A stretch of DNA of 64,000 bases from Sphingomicrobium lutaoense (GCF_014195685.1 NZ_JACICF010000001.1:218992-282991), one strand, 5' to 3'; shown: positions 8,493-17,170, counted from the first letter of the stretch. Numbers and translations are program-made. Notes: a model not told the origin generated them from the sequence alone.

Positions 8493-10567
8493 GCGATCTT
8501 CCTTTTTTCCGCCGTATCGGCGCCAGCGAGATGGATGGTGAAACGGGTGCCGCAGCCAGGCGCGCTGTCGACCGACAGCCTTCCGCCCATCGCGGCGATC
8601 AGCGAACGGGCCTCGAAGGCCCCGATGCCGAACCCGCCGTCCTTGGTGGAGGCGAAAGGCTCGAACAGGCGCGACCGCACGAAATCGGCGTCCATGCCAT
8701 GGCCTTCGTCGGCAATGACGATGCGCACGCCCCGACCGTCCTGTCCGACATGCACCGAAACGGGCTTGTCGGCGGGGCTGGCATCGATGGCGTTCTGGAG
8801 CAGATGGCCCACTGCCTGCTCGAGCCCTGCGGGATCGGCGATTGCCCACAGGCTCGCATCGCCCACGAGCCGCACGTCATGGTCGCGCCGCTTCGAAGCG
8901 ATCGCGAAGGCGATGATGTCCCGCAGCGGCGTCGCCTCGGCCCGGCCTTCGCGCGACGCGGTCTGCGGGCTGAGACGGGAAAGAAGGTCGTTCATCTTGC
9001 CCACCGAGCTTTTCAGCGTCGCCACCATGTCGGCGCGGAAATCCGGATTGTCGGCATGTTTCTCGGCATTGCGCGAGAGAAGCGACAATTGGCTCACCAG
9101 ATTCTTGATGTCGTGCATGATGAAGGCGAAGCGGCGGTTGAACTCCTCGAACCGCTGCGCCTTGGCGAGCGCTTCCTGCCCCAGCGCCTCGGCAAGGTTC
9201 GACGCCGCCTGCCGACCGGCGGTCTTCATCAGGTCGAAATCCTCCCAGTCGAGCGCGCGCCGGTAATCTGGCGCGGCAAGGATGACGAGGCCGACGAGCA
9301 GTCCGTTATGCTGCAAGGGAATGCCGATCCATGCCTCGTCCTGTCGGAGCAGCCAATGCGGAACCGGCAGGGCAAGGTCGGCCGGTTGTCCCCAGCCGCG
9401 CCGCAGGCCGTCGAGTTCGAGAATGCGCCCCTCGACCGCGATGGAATTCCAGAAATCGCTTCCCGTCTTGCTTTCGGCTTCGGCGGGCGGGAGCAGGGCG
9501 CCCGGCCAGTTCCACGCCGAGACGCGCGACAATTGGTCCTGCTCGTCGAGCGCCAGCAACAAGCCGCCGGGGCTGTCGGTCATGTCGGCAAAGGCCTTGA
9601 TGACCCGCTCGCCCATGGGCGATGCGCCCTCGGCGCCCAGCGTCGCGGTGAAACGCAGCCATTCGGAACGATAGTCGTAGCGATGCTCGAAGAAATGCTT
9701 GGCGATCTTGACCTTGGCCCAGGCTCGGAAGCGCGGCGTGGCGAGCATGAAGACCGCGATCATGGTCAGCGCTGCAAGCAAGGCAACCGACACCTTGCCG
9801 AGCCAGTCCGACTGGGCATTTTCGCGAAGCGCGGTGGCAAGGATCGCCATCGAGGCCAGATAGGCGCTGATGCCGATAAGCGAGAGCGACTGGAAGGTCG
9901 CCGCGCGCGACAGGCGGATCCGCCATTGGTCGCCGGGCCGCGCGCTCGACGCGAACAGCGGAACCGTCAGCGAAATGGCAACCCCGCGCCAATCCGAGAG
10001 GCCCGCCGCGATCTCGCGCTCGAAATAGGCCATGGTGTAGAGGTTGAGGTCATAGGCCCATACCGCCGCCAACGCCGCGACCAGATATCGGATCGCGGGA
10101 CGGCTGGCAGGGGCGGCCTGTCCATAGACATTGTGCACGAGGATGAGCGCGCCCGCCGCCGCGGTCATGTGCAGCAGTGTCCCGGTCAGCGTGACCGTCA
10201 CGGCTTCGCCGCCATTTCCGGTGACCAGCGGCAGGATGTTGACGACCATCTGGAGCCCCAGCACCGCTGCGACCGACGCAAAGACGAGGCGCACCCCATG
10301 CTGCCGCTCCCGCTCGTCCGCACCCAATGCGAGATTGTAGAGCAGCATCACCCAGACGAGGTTGCGCGCAGTTTCGGCGGTCGCGGTCAGATGCGCCATC
10401 GGCAACACCGCCTCGAGCCATGCCCAAAGCGCGGTCATCGCGAAGGCGGCGAGAAGCAGCTGTTGTCCGCGGCTGCGAACTCCGCGCGTCAGCTGCCAGC
10501 CCGCCAGCCCCACGAACAGGGTGGCGGCCAACGCATGGCTCCAGAAAGCGATGGCGAAATCGCCCAT
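8489..10567 (-). CDS. prsK: PEP-CTERM system histidine kinase PrsK
   Basis: Membrane histidine kinase of 692 residues. The N-terminal half (to about 285) holds eight or so hydrophobic helices; a GAF-like region follows (about 310-450, with WIGIPLQHNGLLVGLVIL); then a coiled segment FEEFNRRFAF leads into the H-box IMHDIKNLVSQLSLL and a HATPase domain with LLQNAIDAS, DEGHGM and GGFGIGAF. This is the layout of PrsK. It overlaps prsR by 4 bases (8489-8492). An inverted TTTAC/GTAAA pair sits directly upstream of the start (see 10571-10626). Which signal the membrane part senses is unknown. Confidence 0.9.
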   Translation of the reverse strand: MGDFAIAFWSHALAATLFVGLAGWQLTRGVRSRGQQLLLAAFAMTALWAWLEAVLPMAHLTATAETARNLVWVMLLYNLALGADERERQHGVRLVFASVAAVLGLQMVVNILPLVTGNGGEAVTVTLTGTLLHMTAAAGALILVHNVYGQAAPASRPAIRYLVAALAAVWAYDLNLYTMAYFEREIAAGLSDWRGVAISLTVPLFASSARPGDQWRIRLSRAATFQSLSLIGISAYLASMAILATALRENAQSDWLGKVSVALLAALTMIAVFMLATPRFRAWAKVKIAKHFFEHRYDYRSEWLRFTATLGAEGASPMGERVIKAFADMTDSPGGLLLALDEQDQLSRVSAWNWPGALLPPAEAESKTGSDFWNSIAVEGRILELDGLRRGWGQPADLALPVPHWLLRQDEAWIGIPLQHNGLLVGLVILAAPDYRRALDWEDFDLMKTAGRQAASNLAEALGQEALAKAQRFEEFNRRFAFIMHDIKNLVSQLSLLSRNAEKHADNPDFRADMVATLKSSVGKMNDLLSRLSPQTASREGRAEATPLRDIIAFAIASKRRDHDVRLVGDASLWAIADPAGLEQAVGHLLQNAIDASPADKPVSVHVGQDGRGVRIVIADEGHGMDADFVRSRLFEPFASTKDGGFGIGAFEARSLIAAMGGRLSVDSAPGCGTRFTIHLAGADTAEKRKIA

Positions 10568-10570
10568 GGC

Positions 10571-10626
10571 TTTACGGCCTCACTGTAAAATCGTCCGACA
10601 TGGGCCTCGTGTCGCAAAACTTTACA
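10571..10626. promoter_or_regulatory. Candidate operator upstream of prsK (TTTAC/GTAAA half-sites)
   Basis: Directly upstream of the prsK start there is an inverted pair TTTAC (10571-10575) and GTAAA (10584-10588), and a third half-site TTTACA at 10621-10626. Such clustering just before a two-component operon suggests autoregulation by PrsR or another regulator. This is inference only; no start site or sigma-54 promoter could be placed with confidence. Confidence 0.3.
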
Positions 10627-10792
10627 AAGGAAAAGTGAACGCCGCGCTAGGACAGCCCATTAATTTGGTGGCGCGCTATCATGGTTAACGGCCGGGTTAC
10701 GGCCAAGCGGGCAGTGGCCGCGTCCTGCCGATATTCCGCTTGGGGGGCAGGGGCGGCTAGACTGGCTTCCTATCGAGGGCGGGAGTTTGGCC

Positions 10793-11059
10793 ATGGGTTG
10801 GTTATTGGGCAGGGCGTCGATCATGAACGACCCCGAAGGCGCGAGGCAAAAGGTGCTTGAGCGCCTGCAGGGGCTCGCGGAGATCGAGGATGCCGAGGAT
10901 TATGTCGTCCCGATCCTGATCGAGGCGATCCTGATGGTCGAATCCTATCGCGGCGCGCGCCACCAGATTTCCTTCCTCCCCGAACTGGGCGAGCAAGTGG
11001 ATGCGATGCTGCGCGAACTTTCGCTGACGCAGCGCGCCGCCGAACTGGCGCGCAGATAG
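10793..11059 (+). CDS. Small protein of unknown function
   Basis: Protein of 88 residues from ATG 10793, which has GGGAG at 10781-10785; a TTG at 10787 is an alternative start. It begins MGWLLGRASIMNDPEG and is largely helical, acidic and leucine-rich (VVPILIEAILMVESYRG, then LGEQVDAMLRELSLTQRA). There is no signal peptide, membrane segment or recognisable motif. It stands alone on the plus strand between the divergent prsK operon and a convergent M20 peptidase gene, with about 225 bases of non-coding DNA upstream. It might be a small regulatory or adaptor protein, but nothing in the sequence shows that. The codon pattern looks like a true GC-rich gene. Confidence 0.6.
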   Translation: MGWLLGRASIMNDPEGARQKVLERLQGLAEIEDAEDYVVPILIEAILMVESYRGARHQISFLPELGEQVDAMLRELSLTQRAAELARR

Positions 11060-11065
11060 CCGCCC

Positions 11066-12382
11066 CTATTTCCTGTCCAAAATGTCGAGCGCCAGCAGCG
11101 TCATCGCCTCGGTCGCGGTGCCGATCACCGCATTGGCGTCGGGCGCCCAGAAGGGACTGTGCAGCGACGGCAGCTTGCTCGCATCGCCATTGGCCTCGGC
11201 CCATTTGTCGAGCGGCTGGCCGCCGACCCAGAAGATGAGGCTCTCGATGTCCTTGTCGGCCAGCCAGTAGCGCGAGAAATCCTCGCCTCCCATGACCGGA
11301 CGCGCCTCGCGCACCCGGTCCTCGCCGAACCGTTCGCGGAACAGCGTCAATGCGCGGTTCGACAGGGCAGGGGTGTTGTAGGTCGAGGGCGTGAATTCAT
11401 CGTCGCGGATGATGATTTCGGGCATCCGGTCCTCGGGAACCCCCGCGGCCATCGCCTCGGCATTGGTGATGCGGCGGATGGCGGCGAGAAGATGCTGGCG
11501 AACCTCGGGCGTATAGCTGCGCACCGTTAGGAGAAGCTGTGCTTCGTCGGGAACGATATTATGCTTCGCGCCCGCATGAAAGCTGCCGACGGTGATCACC
11601 GCGGGCGATTGCGGGTCGATTTCGCGCGCCACCACGGTCTGCAGGGTGGTGACGATCCGGCTTGCGATGACGATCGGGTCCTTGGTGGTGTGCGGATAGG
11701 CGCCATGCCCGCCCAGCCCCTTCACGATGATGTCGACGCTATCGACATTGGCCAGCGCATAGCCGGGCGAAATGCCGATCATCCCCGCCGGACCCGTCGC
11801 GGCATCATGAAAGGCGATCGCATGGGTGGGCTTGGGAAAGCGCTCGTACAGCCCGTCGTCGAGCATCGCCTTGGCGCCTTCTCCGGTTTCCTCGGCGGGC
11901 TGGAGGATCATCACCAGCGTGCCCGACCAGTCGTTCCTGCGCTCGACCAGCTGCGTCGCGGTGCCGACCCAGCTCGTCATGTGGGTGTCGTGACCGCAGG
12001 CATGCATGACGCCCGTTTCGACCCCGGACGCAGGGGCCGTGGTGACCACCTTGGAGGCATATTCCAGCCCCGTCTGCTCGACCACCGGCAAGCCGTCCAT
12101 GTCGGCCCGGATCATCAGCACCGGACCCGGCCCGTTCTCGAGCACCGCGACCACGCCCGTCCCGCCGACACCCTCGGTCACCTCGAAGCCCAGCGCCCGC
12201 GCCCGGGCGGCCAGCTTCTTGGCGGTCTCATATTCCCGTCCCGAAAGCTCGGGATGCGCATGAAGGTCGCGATAAAGCTCGAGAAGCCCGGGCATGTCGC
12301 CCTGCACCGCTTCGCGGACGTCCTGCGCCTGGACCGGCGAGGCAAGAAGTGCGGCGGCCAGCGCCAGTGTCGCAATACGCAT
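11066..12382 (-). CDS. Secreted M20-family amidohydrolase
   Basis: Zinc-dependent hydrolase of about 438 residues in the M20D (IAA-amino acid hydrolase / HipO-like) group, which cleaves N-acyl amino acids. A Sec signal peptide (MRIATLALAAALLASPVQAQ) places it in the periplasm, which is less usual for the family. Motifs: LHAHPELSGREYET at the N-terminus, MRADMDGLPV, the metal site MHACGHDTHM, and PAEETGEGAKAML with the catalytic glutamate; MGGEDFSRY near the C-terminus supplies the final metal ligand region. The start at 12382 lies 4 bases after the stop of the DUF4893 lipoprotein gene, so they are cotranscribed. The substrate cannot be told from sequence. Confidence 0.88.
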   Translation of the reverse strand: MRIATLALAAALLASPVQAQDVREAVQGDMPGLLELYRDLHAHPELSGREYETAKKLAARARALGFEVTEGVGGTGVVAVLENGPGPVLMIRADMDGLPVVEQTGLEYASKVVTTAPASGVETGVMHACGHDTHMTSWVGTATQLVERRNDWSGTLVMILQPAEETGEGAKAMLDDGLYERFPKPTHAIAFHDAATGPAGMIGISPGYALANVDSVDIIVKGLGGHGAYPHTTKDPIVIASRIVTTLQTVVAREIDPQSPAVITVGSFHAGAKHNIVPDEAQLLLTVRSYTPEVRQHLLAAIRRITNAEAMAAGVPEDRMPEIIIRDDEFTPSTYNTPALSNRALTLFRERFGEDRVREARPVMGGEDFSRYWLADKDIESLIFWVGGQPLDKWAEANGDASKLPSLHSPFWAPDANAVIGTATEAMTLLALDILDRK

Positions 12383-12386
12383 CAGG

Positions 12387-13010
12387 TCAGTCTCCCACTG
12401 GGACGAGTTCGATAAGGTCGAGGGTGGATTCGAAATGGGGGCGCGGAAGAACCAGCCGCCAGCGTCCCGGCGCATGCTGCTGAAGGGCGCCGATCATGTC
12501 GCGCTGCGGATCGGCGCCATAACGCATCGCCCGGGTTTCATCGCCGAGCACCAGCGTGCCCAGGAAGACCTGGCGAAGATCGTCGTCGGGAAAGAGCAGC
12601 CCGATCGGACGCTGCGACCCGGTCAGCTTGGCCAGCCCCTGCAGGTCACGTTCGGCGCGAATGCGGCATTCGAAGGCCGGATAATCGACATAGGCAAGAC
12701 CGCCGCGCGGGCTTCCGAGTTTGACGATCCGGCAGCGGTAGCGCCCGTTGGGTGCTGCAGTGAAGGGGAGCGCCGCATCGGGATCGGCCAGCGCCCCCAA
12801 TGCCTGCAATTGCCCACCATGACCCGCCTCGCGCGCCTCGCGAAGCGCCTGTTCGAAGGTCGCCCGCCATCCGCGCAAGCGCTCGCGGTCGTCGGCGGTG
12901 GCGACCTGCCGCCAGTCGCGCGTTTCCAACGTGTCGACAAAGGTCTTGCCCGGCAGGCTGTTGCAGCCCGTGAGCAGGAGAAGGGCACAGAGCGGAAGCA
13001 GGATACGCAT
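12387..13010 (-). CDS. DUF4893-type lipoprotein
   Basis: Protein of about 207 residues. It begins MRILLPLCALLLLTGCNSLP, a signal peptide with a clear lipobox (LLTGC), so it is probably a lipid-anchored envelope protein. The rest matches the DUF4893 pattern: an early W-R-A segment, YRCRIVKLGS, the middle AFECRI and a C-terminal GRWRLVLPRPHFES followed by LDLIELVP. The function of the family is unknown. It is followed at 4 bases by the secreted M20 amidohydrolase gene, which suggests a shared envelope task. The long in-frame extension upstream of 13010 reads through another gene and is rejected. Confidence 0.78.
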   Translation of the reverse strand: MRILLPLCALLLLTGCNSLPGKTFVDTLETRDWRQVATADDRERLRGWRATFEQALREAREAGHGGQLQALGALADPDAALPFTAAPNGRYRCRIVKLGSPRGGLAYVDYPAFECRIRAERDLQGLAKLTGSQRPIGLLFPDDDLRQVFLGTLVLGDETRAMRYGADPQRDMIGALQQHAPGRWRLVLPRPHFESTLDLIELVPVGD

Positions 13011-13048
13011 AGCCCGCAGCTTAGGCGCATCGTTCGCGCCCGCAAGCC

Positions 13049-13834
13049 TCATTGCGCGGTCCAGCCGCCGTCCATGCTCAGATTGGCTCCGGTAATCGAC
13101 GCCGCTTCCTCGCCGGCAAGGAACAGCGCCAGCGCCGCGACTTCCTCGACGGTGACGAAGCGCTTGGTGGGCTGGGCCTTCAACAGCACCTCGTTCATTA
13201 CCTCTTCGCGGCTCATCCCGCGCGCCTTCATCGTGTCGGGAATCTGCTTCTCGACCAGCGGCGTCCAGACATAGCCGGGCGAAATGCAATTGACCGTGAT
13301 GCCCTTTTCGGCGGTTTCCAGCGCAACGGTCTTGGTGAAGCCTGCCACGCCATGCTTGGCCGCGACATAGGCCGATTTGTTGGGACTGGCGACGAGGCTG
13401 TGCGCCGAGGCGGTATTGATGATCCGCCCCCATCCGCGCTCCTTCATCGCGGGGATGACGAGGCGGCTGGTGTGGAAGACGGCGCTGAGGTTAATCGCCA
13501 TGATCGCATCCCATTTCTCGACCGGAAAATCGTCGACGGGCGCGACATGCTGGATGCCCGCATTGTTGACGAGAATGTCGGGCGCCCCCAGCGTTTCGCG
13601 GCACCGCTCGACCATCGCCTCGATCGCCTCGGGATCCGACAGGTCGGCACCGTCATGCACCGCTTGTGCTCCCGATGCCTCGGCAAGCGAGCGGCGGGTC
13701 TCCTCGATTTCGTCGGCATCGCCGAAACCGTTGATCATGATCGCGGCGCCCTCGGCGGCAAAGACGCGGGCGATCGCCAGCCCGATCCCCGATGTCGATC
13801 CGGTGACCAATGCGGTCTTGCCCTGCAATTTCAT
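13049..13834 (-). CDS. 3-hydroxybutyrate dehydrogenase (SDR family)
   Basis: Short-chain dehydrogenase of 261 residues. NAD-binding motif TGSTSGIG (about 12-19), NNAGIQ, the catalytic Ser region (NTASAHSLV), YVAAKHG (Tyr/Lys pair) and SPGYVWTPLVEKQI, all typical of (R)-3-hydroxybutyrate dehydrogenases that oxidise 3-hydroxybutyrate to acetoacetate. This fits a polyhydroxybutyrate or ketone-body catabolic role. I chose ATG 13834 because GGAGACAGGG lies just upstream and MKLQGKTALVTG is the family start. It is divergent from the metallopeptidase gene at 13933, with a 98-base shared promoter region. Confidence 0.9.
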   Translation of the reverse strand: MKLQGKTALVTGSTSGIGLAIARVFAAEGAAIMINGFGDADEIEETRRSLAEASGAQAVHDGADLSDPEAIEAMVERCRETLGAPDILVNNAGIQHVAPVDDFPVEKWDAIMAINLSAVFHTSRLVIPAMKERGWGRIINTASAHSLVASPNKSAYVAAKHGVAGFTKTVALETAEKGITVNCISPGYVWTPLVEKQIPDTMKARGMSREEVMNEVLLKAQPTKRFVTVEEVAALALFLAGEEAASITGANLSMDGGWTAQ

Positions 13835-13932
13835 CCCTGTCTCCTTTGCCCCGATCTGTTGCGCGGCCTTGGCCCGATTGCAACCGTTCGCCTCTCCGGT
13901 GCATTGTGGCGACAGCAACATTGGAGATCGGC

Positions 13933-14796
13933 ATGCGCCTCGGAGATCGGAACAGCGGCAATTTCATCGACCGGACGGGTCAGCGCGGCGGCGGTTTGGG
14001 CGGCGGCATGTCGGCGGGGCTCTTCGCGCTTCTCGCCCGCTTCATCTTCAACAAGTTCGGGATCGTCGGCGTCCTCATTCTCGGGCTCGGCTATTGCATG
14101 CTTTCGGGCGGCCTCGGCGGGCTGACGGGCGGCTCGACCAGCCAGTCGGCCTCGAGCGCCAGCGAATCCACCCTAAGCGCCGAGGAACTTGCCCTGCTGC
14201 GCGGTACGCTTGAATCCACCGACGACATCTGGGGCGATCTCTTCTCGCAGGCCGGCGCGCAATATCGCGAGCCCAAGCTCATCGCCTATACCAGCGGCAC
14301 TCAGACCGCCTGCGGCTATGGCCAGGCCGTGATGGGACCCTTCTACTGCCCGGGCGACCAGTCGATCTACATCGACCCCGAATTCTTCCAGCAGCTTTCG
14401 ACCCGCTTCGGCGCTCCCGGCGATTTTGCCGCGCGCTACGTGATCGCACATGAAGTCGGCCATCATGTCCAGAATCTCGAAGGCACGCTTGGCAACGTCC
14501 AGCGCCAGCAGCAGCGCGTCAGCCAGAGCCGTGGCAACCAGCTCCAGGTCGGCGTCGAACTGCAGGCCGATTGCTATGCGGGCGTCTGGGCCGCGCAGAC
14601 GGGCGCGATGGAACCCGGCGACCTCGAAGAAGGCATGCGCGCCGCCGAAGCGATCGGCGACGACACGCTCCAGCGCCAGTCGCAGGGCCGCGTGGTCCCC
14701 GAAAGCTTCACGCACGGTTCGGCCGCCCAGCGCATGGAAGCGCTTCGCCGCGGCCTGTCGACGGGTAATCCCGCCGCCTGCAACTATGCAGGCTGA
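13933..14796 (+). CDS. Neutral zinc metallopeptidase, YpfJ family
   Basis: Protein of 287 residues with the N-terminal MRLGDRNSGNFIDR typical of the KPN_02809/YpfJ family, a Gly-rich linker, one transmembrane segment (about 30-55) and a C-terminal peptidase domain. The zinc site is HEVGHHVQN (HExxH), with FYCPGDQSIY upstream and ELQADCYAGVWA downstream supplying the usual further ligand region. It is likely an inner-membrane-anchored protease facing the periplasm; natural substrates are unknown. GGAG at 13923-13926 supports ATG 13933. It converges on the reductase gene at 14806, with only 9 bases between. Confidence 0.9.
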   Translation: MRLGDRNSGNFIDRTGQRGGGLGGGMSAGLFALLARFIFNKFGIVGVLILGLGYCMLSGGLGGLTGGSTSQSASSASESTLSAEELALLRGTLESTDDIWGDLFSQAGAQYREPKLIAYTSGTQTACGYGQAVMGPFYCPGDQSIYIDPEFFQQLSTRFGAPGDFAARYVIAHEVGHHVQNLEGTLGNVQRQQQRVSQSRGNQLQVGVELQADCYAGVWAAQTGAMEPGDLEEGMRAAEAIGDDTLQRQSQGRVVPESFTHGSAAQRMEALRRGLSTGNPAACNYAG

Positions 14797-14805
14797 CAAG
14801 CAGGC

Positions 14806-15804
14806 CTAGAGCCGGACGAGCATCTTGCCCGTATTGGCGCCCGAAAAGAGGCCGAGGAATGCATCGAAGGCCTGGTCCAGCCCGTCCATCACTGTCTCGC
14901 GGCTCTTCACCTGGCCGGACTGGATGAGCGGCGCCATCGCGGCATAGAATTCGCCCATCCGCTCCTGGTAATCGGTGAAGATGAAGCCCTTGAGCCGGAG
15001 CCGCTTGCCGATGATGTACATGATGTAGCGATAGGCATAGGGATCTTCGTGGTTATAGCCGTCGATCATCCCGCATTCGGCAAATCGCGCTTCCTGCTTC
15101 GCGACCGCGAATGCCGCGTCGAGATGGTCGCGCCCGACATTGTCGAAATAGACATCGATGCCCTTCGTTCCGACCTCTTTCAGCGCCGACTTGAGCGAAT
15201 TGAGCACCGGGCCAGCCTTGTAATCGACGCAGGCATCGGCGTTGAGCGAGCGCACGAATTCGCATTTCTCGGGGCCGCCCGCCGATCCGATGACGGTCAT
15301 GCCCTTGGCCTTGGCGAGTTGCACTACCGCCGAACCCACCGCTCCCGCGGCGGCTGACACGAACACGACATCGCCTTCCTTTGCCGAGGCGACGTCCATC
15401 AGCCCGAAATAAGCGGTCCCGCCGGTCAGTCCGAGGTTGGCGAGGAAATGGAAGGGCTCGACGCCCAGTTCGGGCAATTTGTGCACGCCCTGCGCGGGGA
15501 TGATCGCCTCGTCGCGCCACCCTGCGAAATGCAGCACCATGTCGCCGGGAGCAAAGCCGTCGGCCTTCGATGCCACCACTTCGCCCACCGCGCCGCCATC
15601 CATCGGTCGGTCGAGCTGGAAGGATTCGAAATAGCTTTCGCTCTCGTCCATCCGGGCACGCATATAGGGATCGACCGACAGCCAGCGGTTGCGGACATGG
15701 ATCATCCCATCGGTGAGCTCGGGAAGCGCGACTTCCTTCAGCGCGACATCGTCATGGGTCGGAAGCCCCTTGGGGCGCTGCATCAGGTGCCATGCCTTGG
15801 CCAT
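14806..15804 (-). CDS. NADP-dependent oxidoreductase (zinc-independent MDR, CurA-like)
   Basis: Medium-chain reductase of 332 residues related to leukotriene B4 12-hydroxydehydrogenase/prostaglandin reductase and bacterial CurA. These reduce alpha,beta-unsaturated carbonyls with NADPH. Visible: VDPYMRARM near the N-terminus, the nucleotide motif AAAGAVGSAVVQLAKAKG, YFDNVGRDHLDA, and a C-terminal GANTGKMLV. Structural-zinc cysteines are absent, as expected. The start at 15804 is chosen over ATG 15810 because GGGAG lies 7 bases before 15804 but touches 15810. The physiological substrate is unknown. It is followed by a convergent metallopeptidase gene. Confidence 0.9.
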   Translation of the reverse strand: MAKAWHLMQRPKGLPTHDDVALKEVALPELTDGMIHVRNRWLSVDPYMRARMDESESYFESFQLDRPMDGGAVGEVVASKADGFAPGDMVLHFAGWRDEAIIPAQGVHKLPELGVEPFHFLANLGLTGGTAYFGLMDVASAKEGDVVFVSAAAGAVGSAVVQLAKAKGMTVIGSAGGPEKCEFVRSLNADACVDYKAGPVLNSLKSALKEVGTKGIDVYFDNVGRDHLDAAFAVAKQEARFAECGMIDGYNHEDPYAYRYIMYIIGKRLRLKGFIFTDYQERMGEFYAAMAPLIQSGQVKSRETVMDGLDQAFDAFLGLFSGANTGKMLVRL

Positions 15805-15861
15805 CGTCATTCTCCCGTTTTGATTTGCTACGGGCCTAGGGGTGCGGCCGACAAAAGGAAA

Positions 15862-15894
15862 GGCCCGGCCCGCCATGGTGCGGCGGGCCGGGCC
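15862..15894 (-). terminator. Strong hairpin terminator after the DUF2171 gene
   Basis: Perfect 13-bp stem (15862-15874 with 15882-15894), 7-base loop. Read on the minus strand it is followed by a T-rich run (TTTCCTTTTG), as expected for intrinsic termination of the gene ending at 15936. Confidence 0.75.
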
Positions 15895-15935
15895 CTCGTT
15901 GCTGCCGTCTTGCGGCAGCGGATCAGGTTTTCCGA

Positions 15936-16856
15936 TCAATAGGTGTTGGAAAAGCTGCGTTCGAGCATGTGGGGACCATCTTCGCCCTGGTCCGACCTTT
16001 CGCCCAGTGCCCGGTCGCGCTCTTCATCGCGCCACATCGACTTGGCTTCCTCGGCAGTGAGGTTGAGCTTCACCTTGCCATCCTCGATGCAGTCGAGCCG
16101 CGAACAGGTCAGCGAATGATGATGGCCATCTTCGCTATCGTCGCGGGTCATGATGATGCGGTCGCCGCGCACCTTGTCGACGGTGCCGACATGCTCGCCA
16201 TCGCTGCCCACCACTTCGGCATGGTCGGGAATCTCGCGGAGCATCTGCCGCTTGGTGCGACGCTCTTCGCGCCACGAGGTGAATTCATCGTCGAACCGCT
16301 TGCGGTTTTCACTGCGCCACTCGGCATAGTCGCGATCCAGCTCGTCGATCTGGCGGCGACGCCAGTTCGAATAGTCGCTGTCCTGATGCGTATATTCGCG
16401 CTCGGTCATCGGACGGCCGAAACGGTTCTGGGTGTAGCCGCGATCATAATCGTAGCGCTCGGCCCGATCGTCATCGCGTCCCCAGCGGCCATGCGGCGGC
16501 TGGACCTGGCGCCGGCCGGTGTAGGGGCGGCGATATCCTTCGTCCATGTCGCGTGCTCCGCGGTCGTAATCGCGACCCCAGCCATATTCGCCACGTTCGC
16601 GGTCCATGCGCTCGTCATATTCGCGGCGCTGCTGGGCGCGTTCGTCGCCGAACCAGCTGCGCACTTCGTCCGACGCGCGGTCGAAGAAGTCGCGCTCGTC
16701 GCGATCATAGCCGGAAGGACGCATCGAACCGCGATCGAAGTCGCGGTCGCGCCACTGGCCACGCTCATCTTCACGGCTCCACGCCGATTGCTCGCCGCGC
16801 CGGCCATAAACCTGCCCGCGCCTCGATCGATCCTGTTCGTAACGGTCATGTGCCAT
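15936..16856 (-). CDS. Highly charged DUF2171-domain protein with SWFGD motif
   Basis: Protein of 306 residues. The first two thirds are low-complexity and rich in R, D, E, Y and G (many RDY, DRG and ERD steps), without signal peptide or membrane segment. It contains the short motif VRSWFGDERAQQRR, seen in small alphaproteobacterial stress proteins, and at about 210-275 a DUF2171 (PRC-barrel-like) domain: EIPDHAEVVGSDGEHVGTVD, then RIIMTRDDSED and HHHSLTCSRLDCIE, then KVKLNLTAEEAKSMW. AAGGAGAG precedes the ATG at 16856. The last gene before tRNA-Ala. Probably a stress-associated cytoplasmic protein; mechanism unknown. Confidence 0.78.
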   Translation of the reverse strand: MAHDRYEQDRSRRGQVYGRRGEQSAWSREDERGQWRDRDFDRGSMRPSGYDRDERDFFDRASDEVRSWFGDERAQQRREYDERMDRERGEYGWGRDYDRGARDMDEGYRRPYTGRRQVQPPHGRWGRDDDRAERYDYDRGYTQNRFGRPMTEREYTHQDSDYSNWRRRQIDELDRDYAEWRSENRKRFDDEFTSWREERRTKRQMLREIPDHAEVVGSDGEHVGTVDKVRGDRIIMTRDDSEDGHHHSLTCSRLDCIEDGKVKLNLTAEEAKSMWRDEERDRALGERSDQGEDGPHMLERSFSNTY

Positions 16857-16999
16857 GATCTGTCTCTCCTTGTTACTCGCTCACTGAAAGCTTGCGGCCC
16901 CGTGCCTGCAAGCGTCGGAAATGAAACGATTTTCAGGAGAGTGTCGTTCCGCGAATCCCGGGCGGAAAAGCCCAGTCGGGGCTCAAATTCGCTAAGCCG

Positions 17000-17027
17000 T
17001 TGCAACCGGCCCGAAGGAGAGTTAAAG
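17000..17027 (+). promoter_or_regulatory. Probable promoter of tRNA-Ala
   Basis: A -35-like TTGCAA (17000-17005) and a -10-like TTAAAG (17022-17027), spaced 16 bases, end about 20 bases before the tRNA. Weak but well placed. Confidence 0.4.
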
Positions 17028-17048
17028 AGCCCGCTCACCGGCAGGCTC

Positions 17049-17124
17049 GGGGCTGTAGCTCAGTTGGGAGAGCGCTGCAATCGCACTGCAGAGGTCGGGG
17101 GTTCGAATCCCCCTAGCTCCACCA
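17049..17124 (+). tRNA. tRNA-Ala (anticodon CGC), integration target
   Basis: A 76-base cloverleaf with encoded CCA (17122-17124). Acceptor stem GGGGCTG pairs with TAGCTCC and includes the G3:U70 wobble that specifies alanine. Anticodon stem CTGCA/TGCAG encloses loop ATCGCAC with anticodon CGC (reads GCG). T-arm GGGGG-TTCGAAT-CCCCC is perfect. The last 15 bases of the gene plus 10 further bases are repeated at 28758-28782, marking the tRNA 3' end as an attachment site. The gene itself is complete at the left end of the island. Confidence 0.95.
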
Positions 17125-17134
17125 GCCTGCCGGT
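17110..17134. repeat. attL-like copy of the 25-bp direct repeat
   Basis: Starts within the T-arm of tRNA-Ala, runs through CCCCTAGCTCCACCA and ten further bases ending in CGGT. Identical to 28758-28782. Integration into the tRNA 3' end restores the gene, as is common for tyrosine recombinases. Confidence 0.85.
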
Positions 17135-17170
17135 ATTTTCGATGGAAATCCGCGATTAGTTTGGCTGGAT

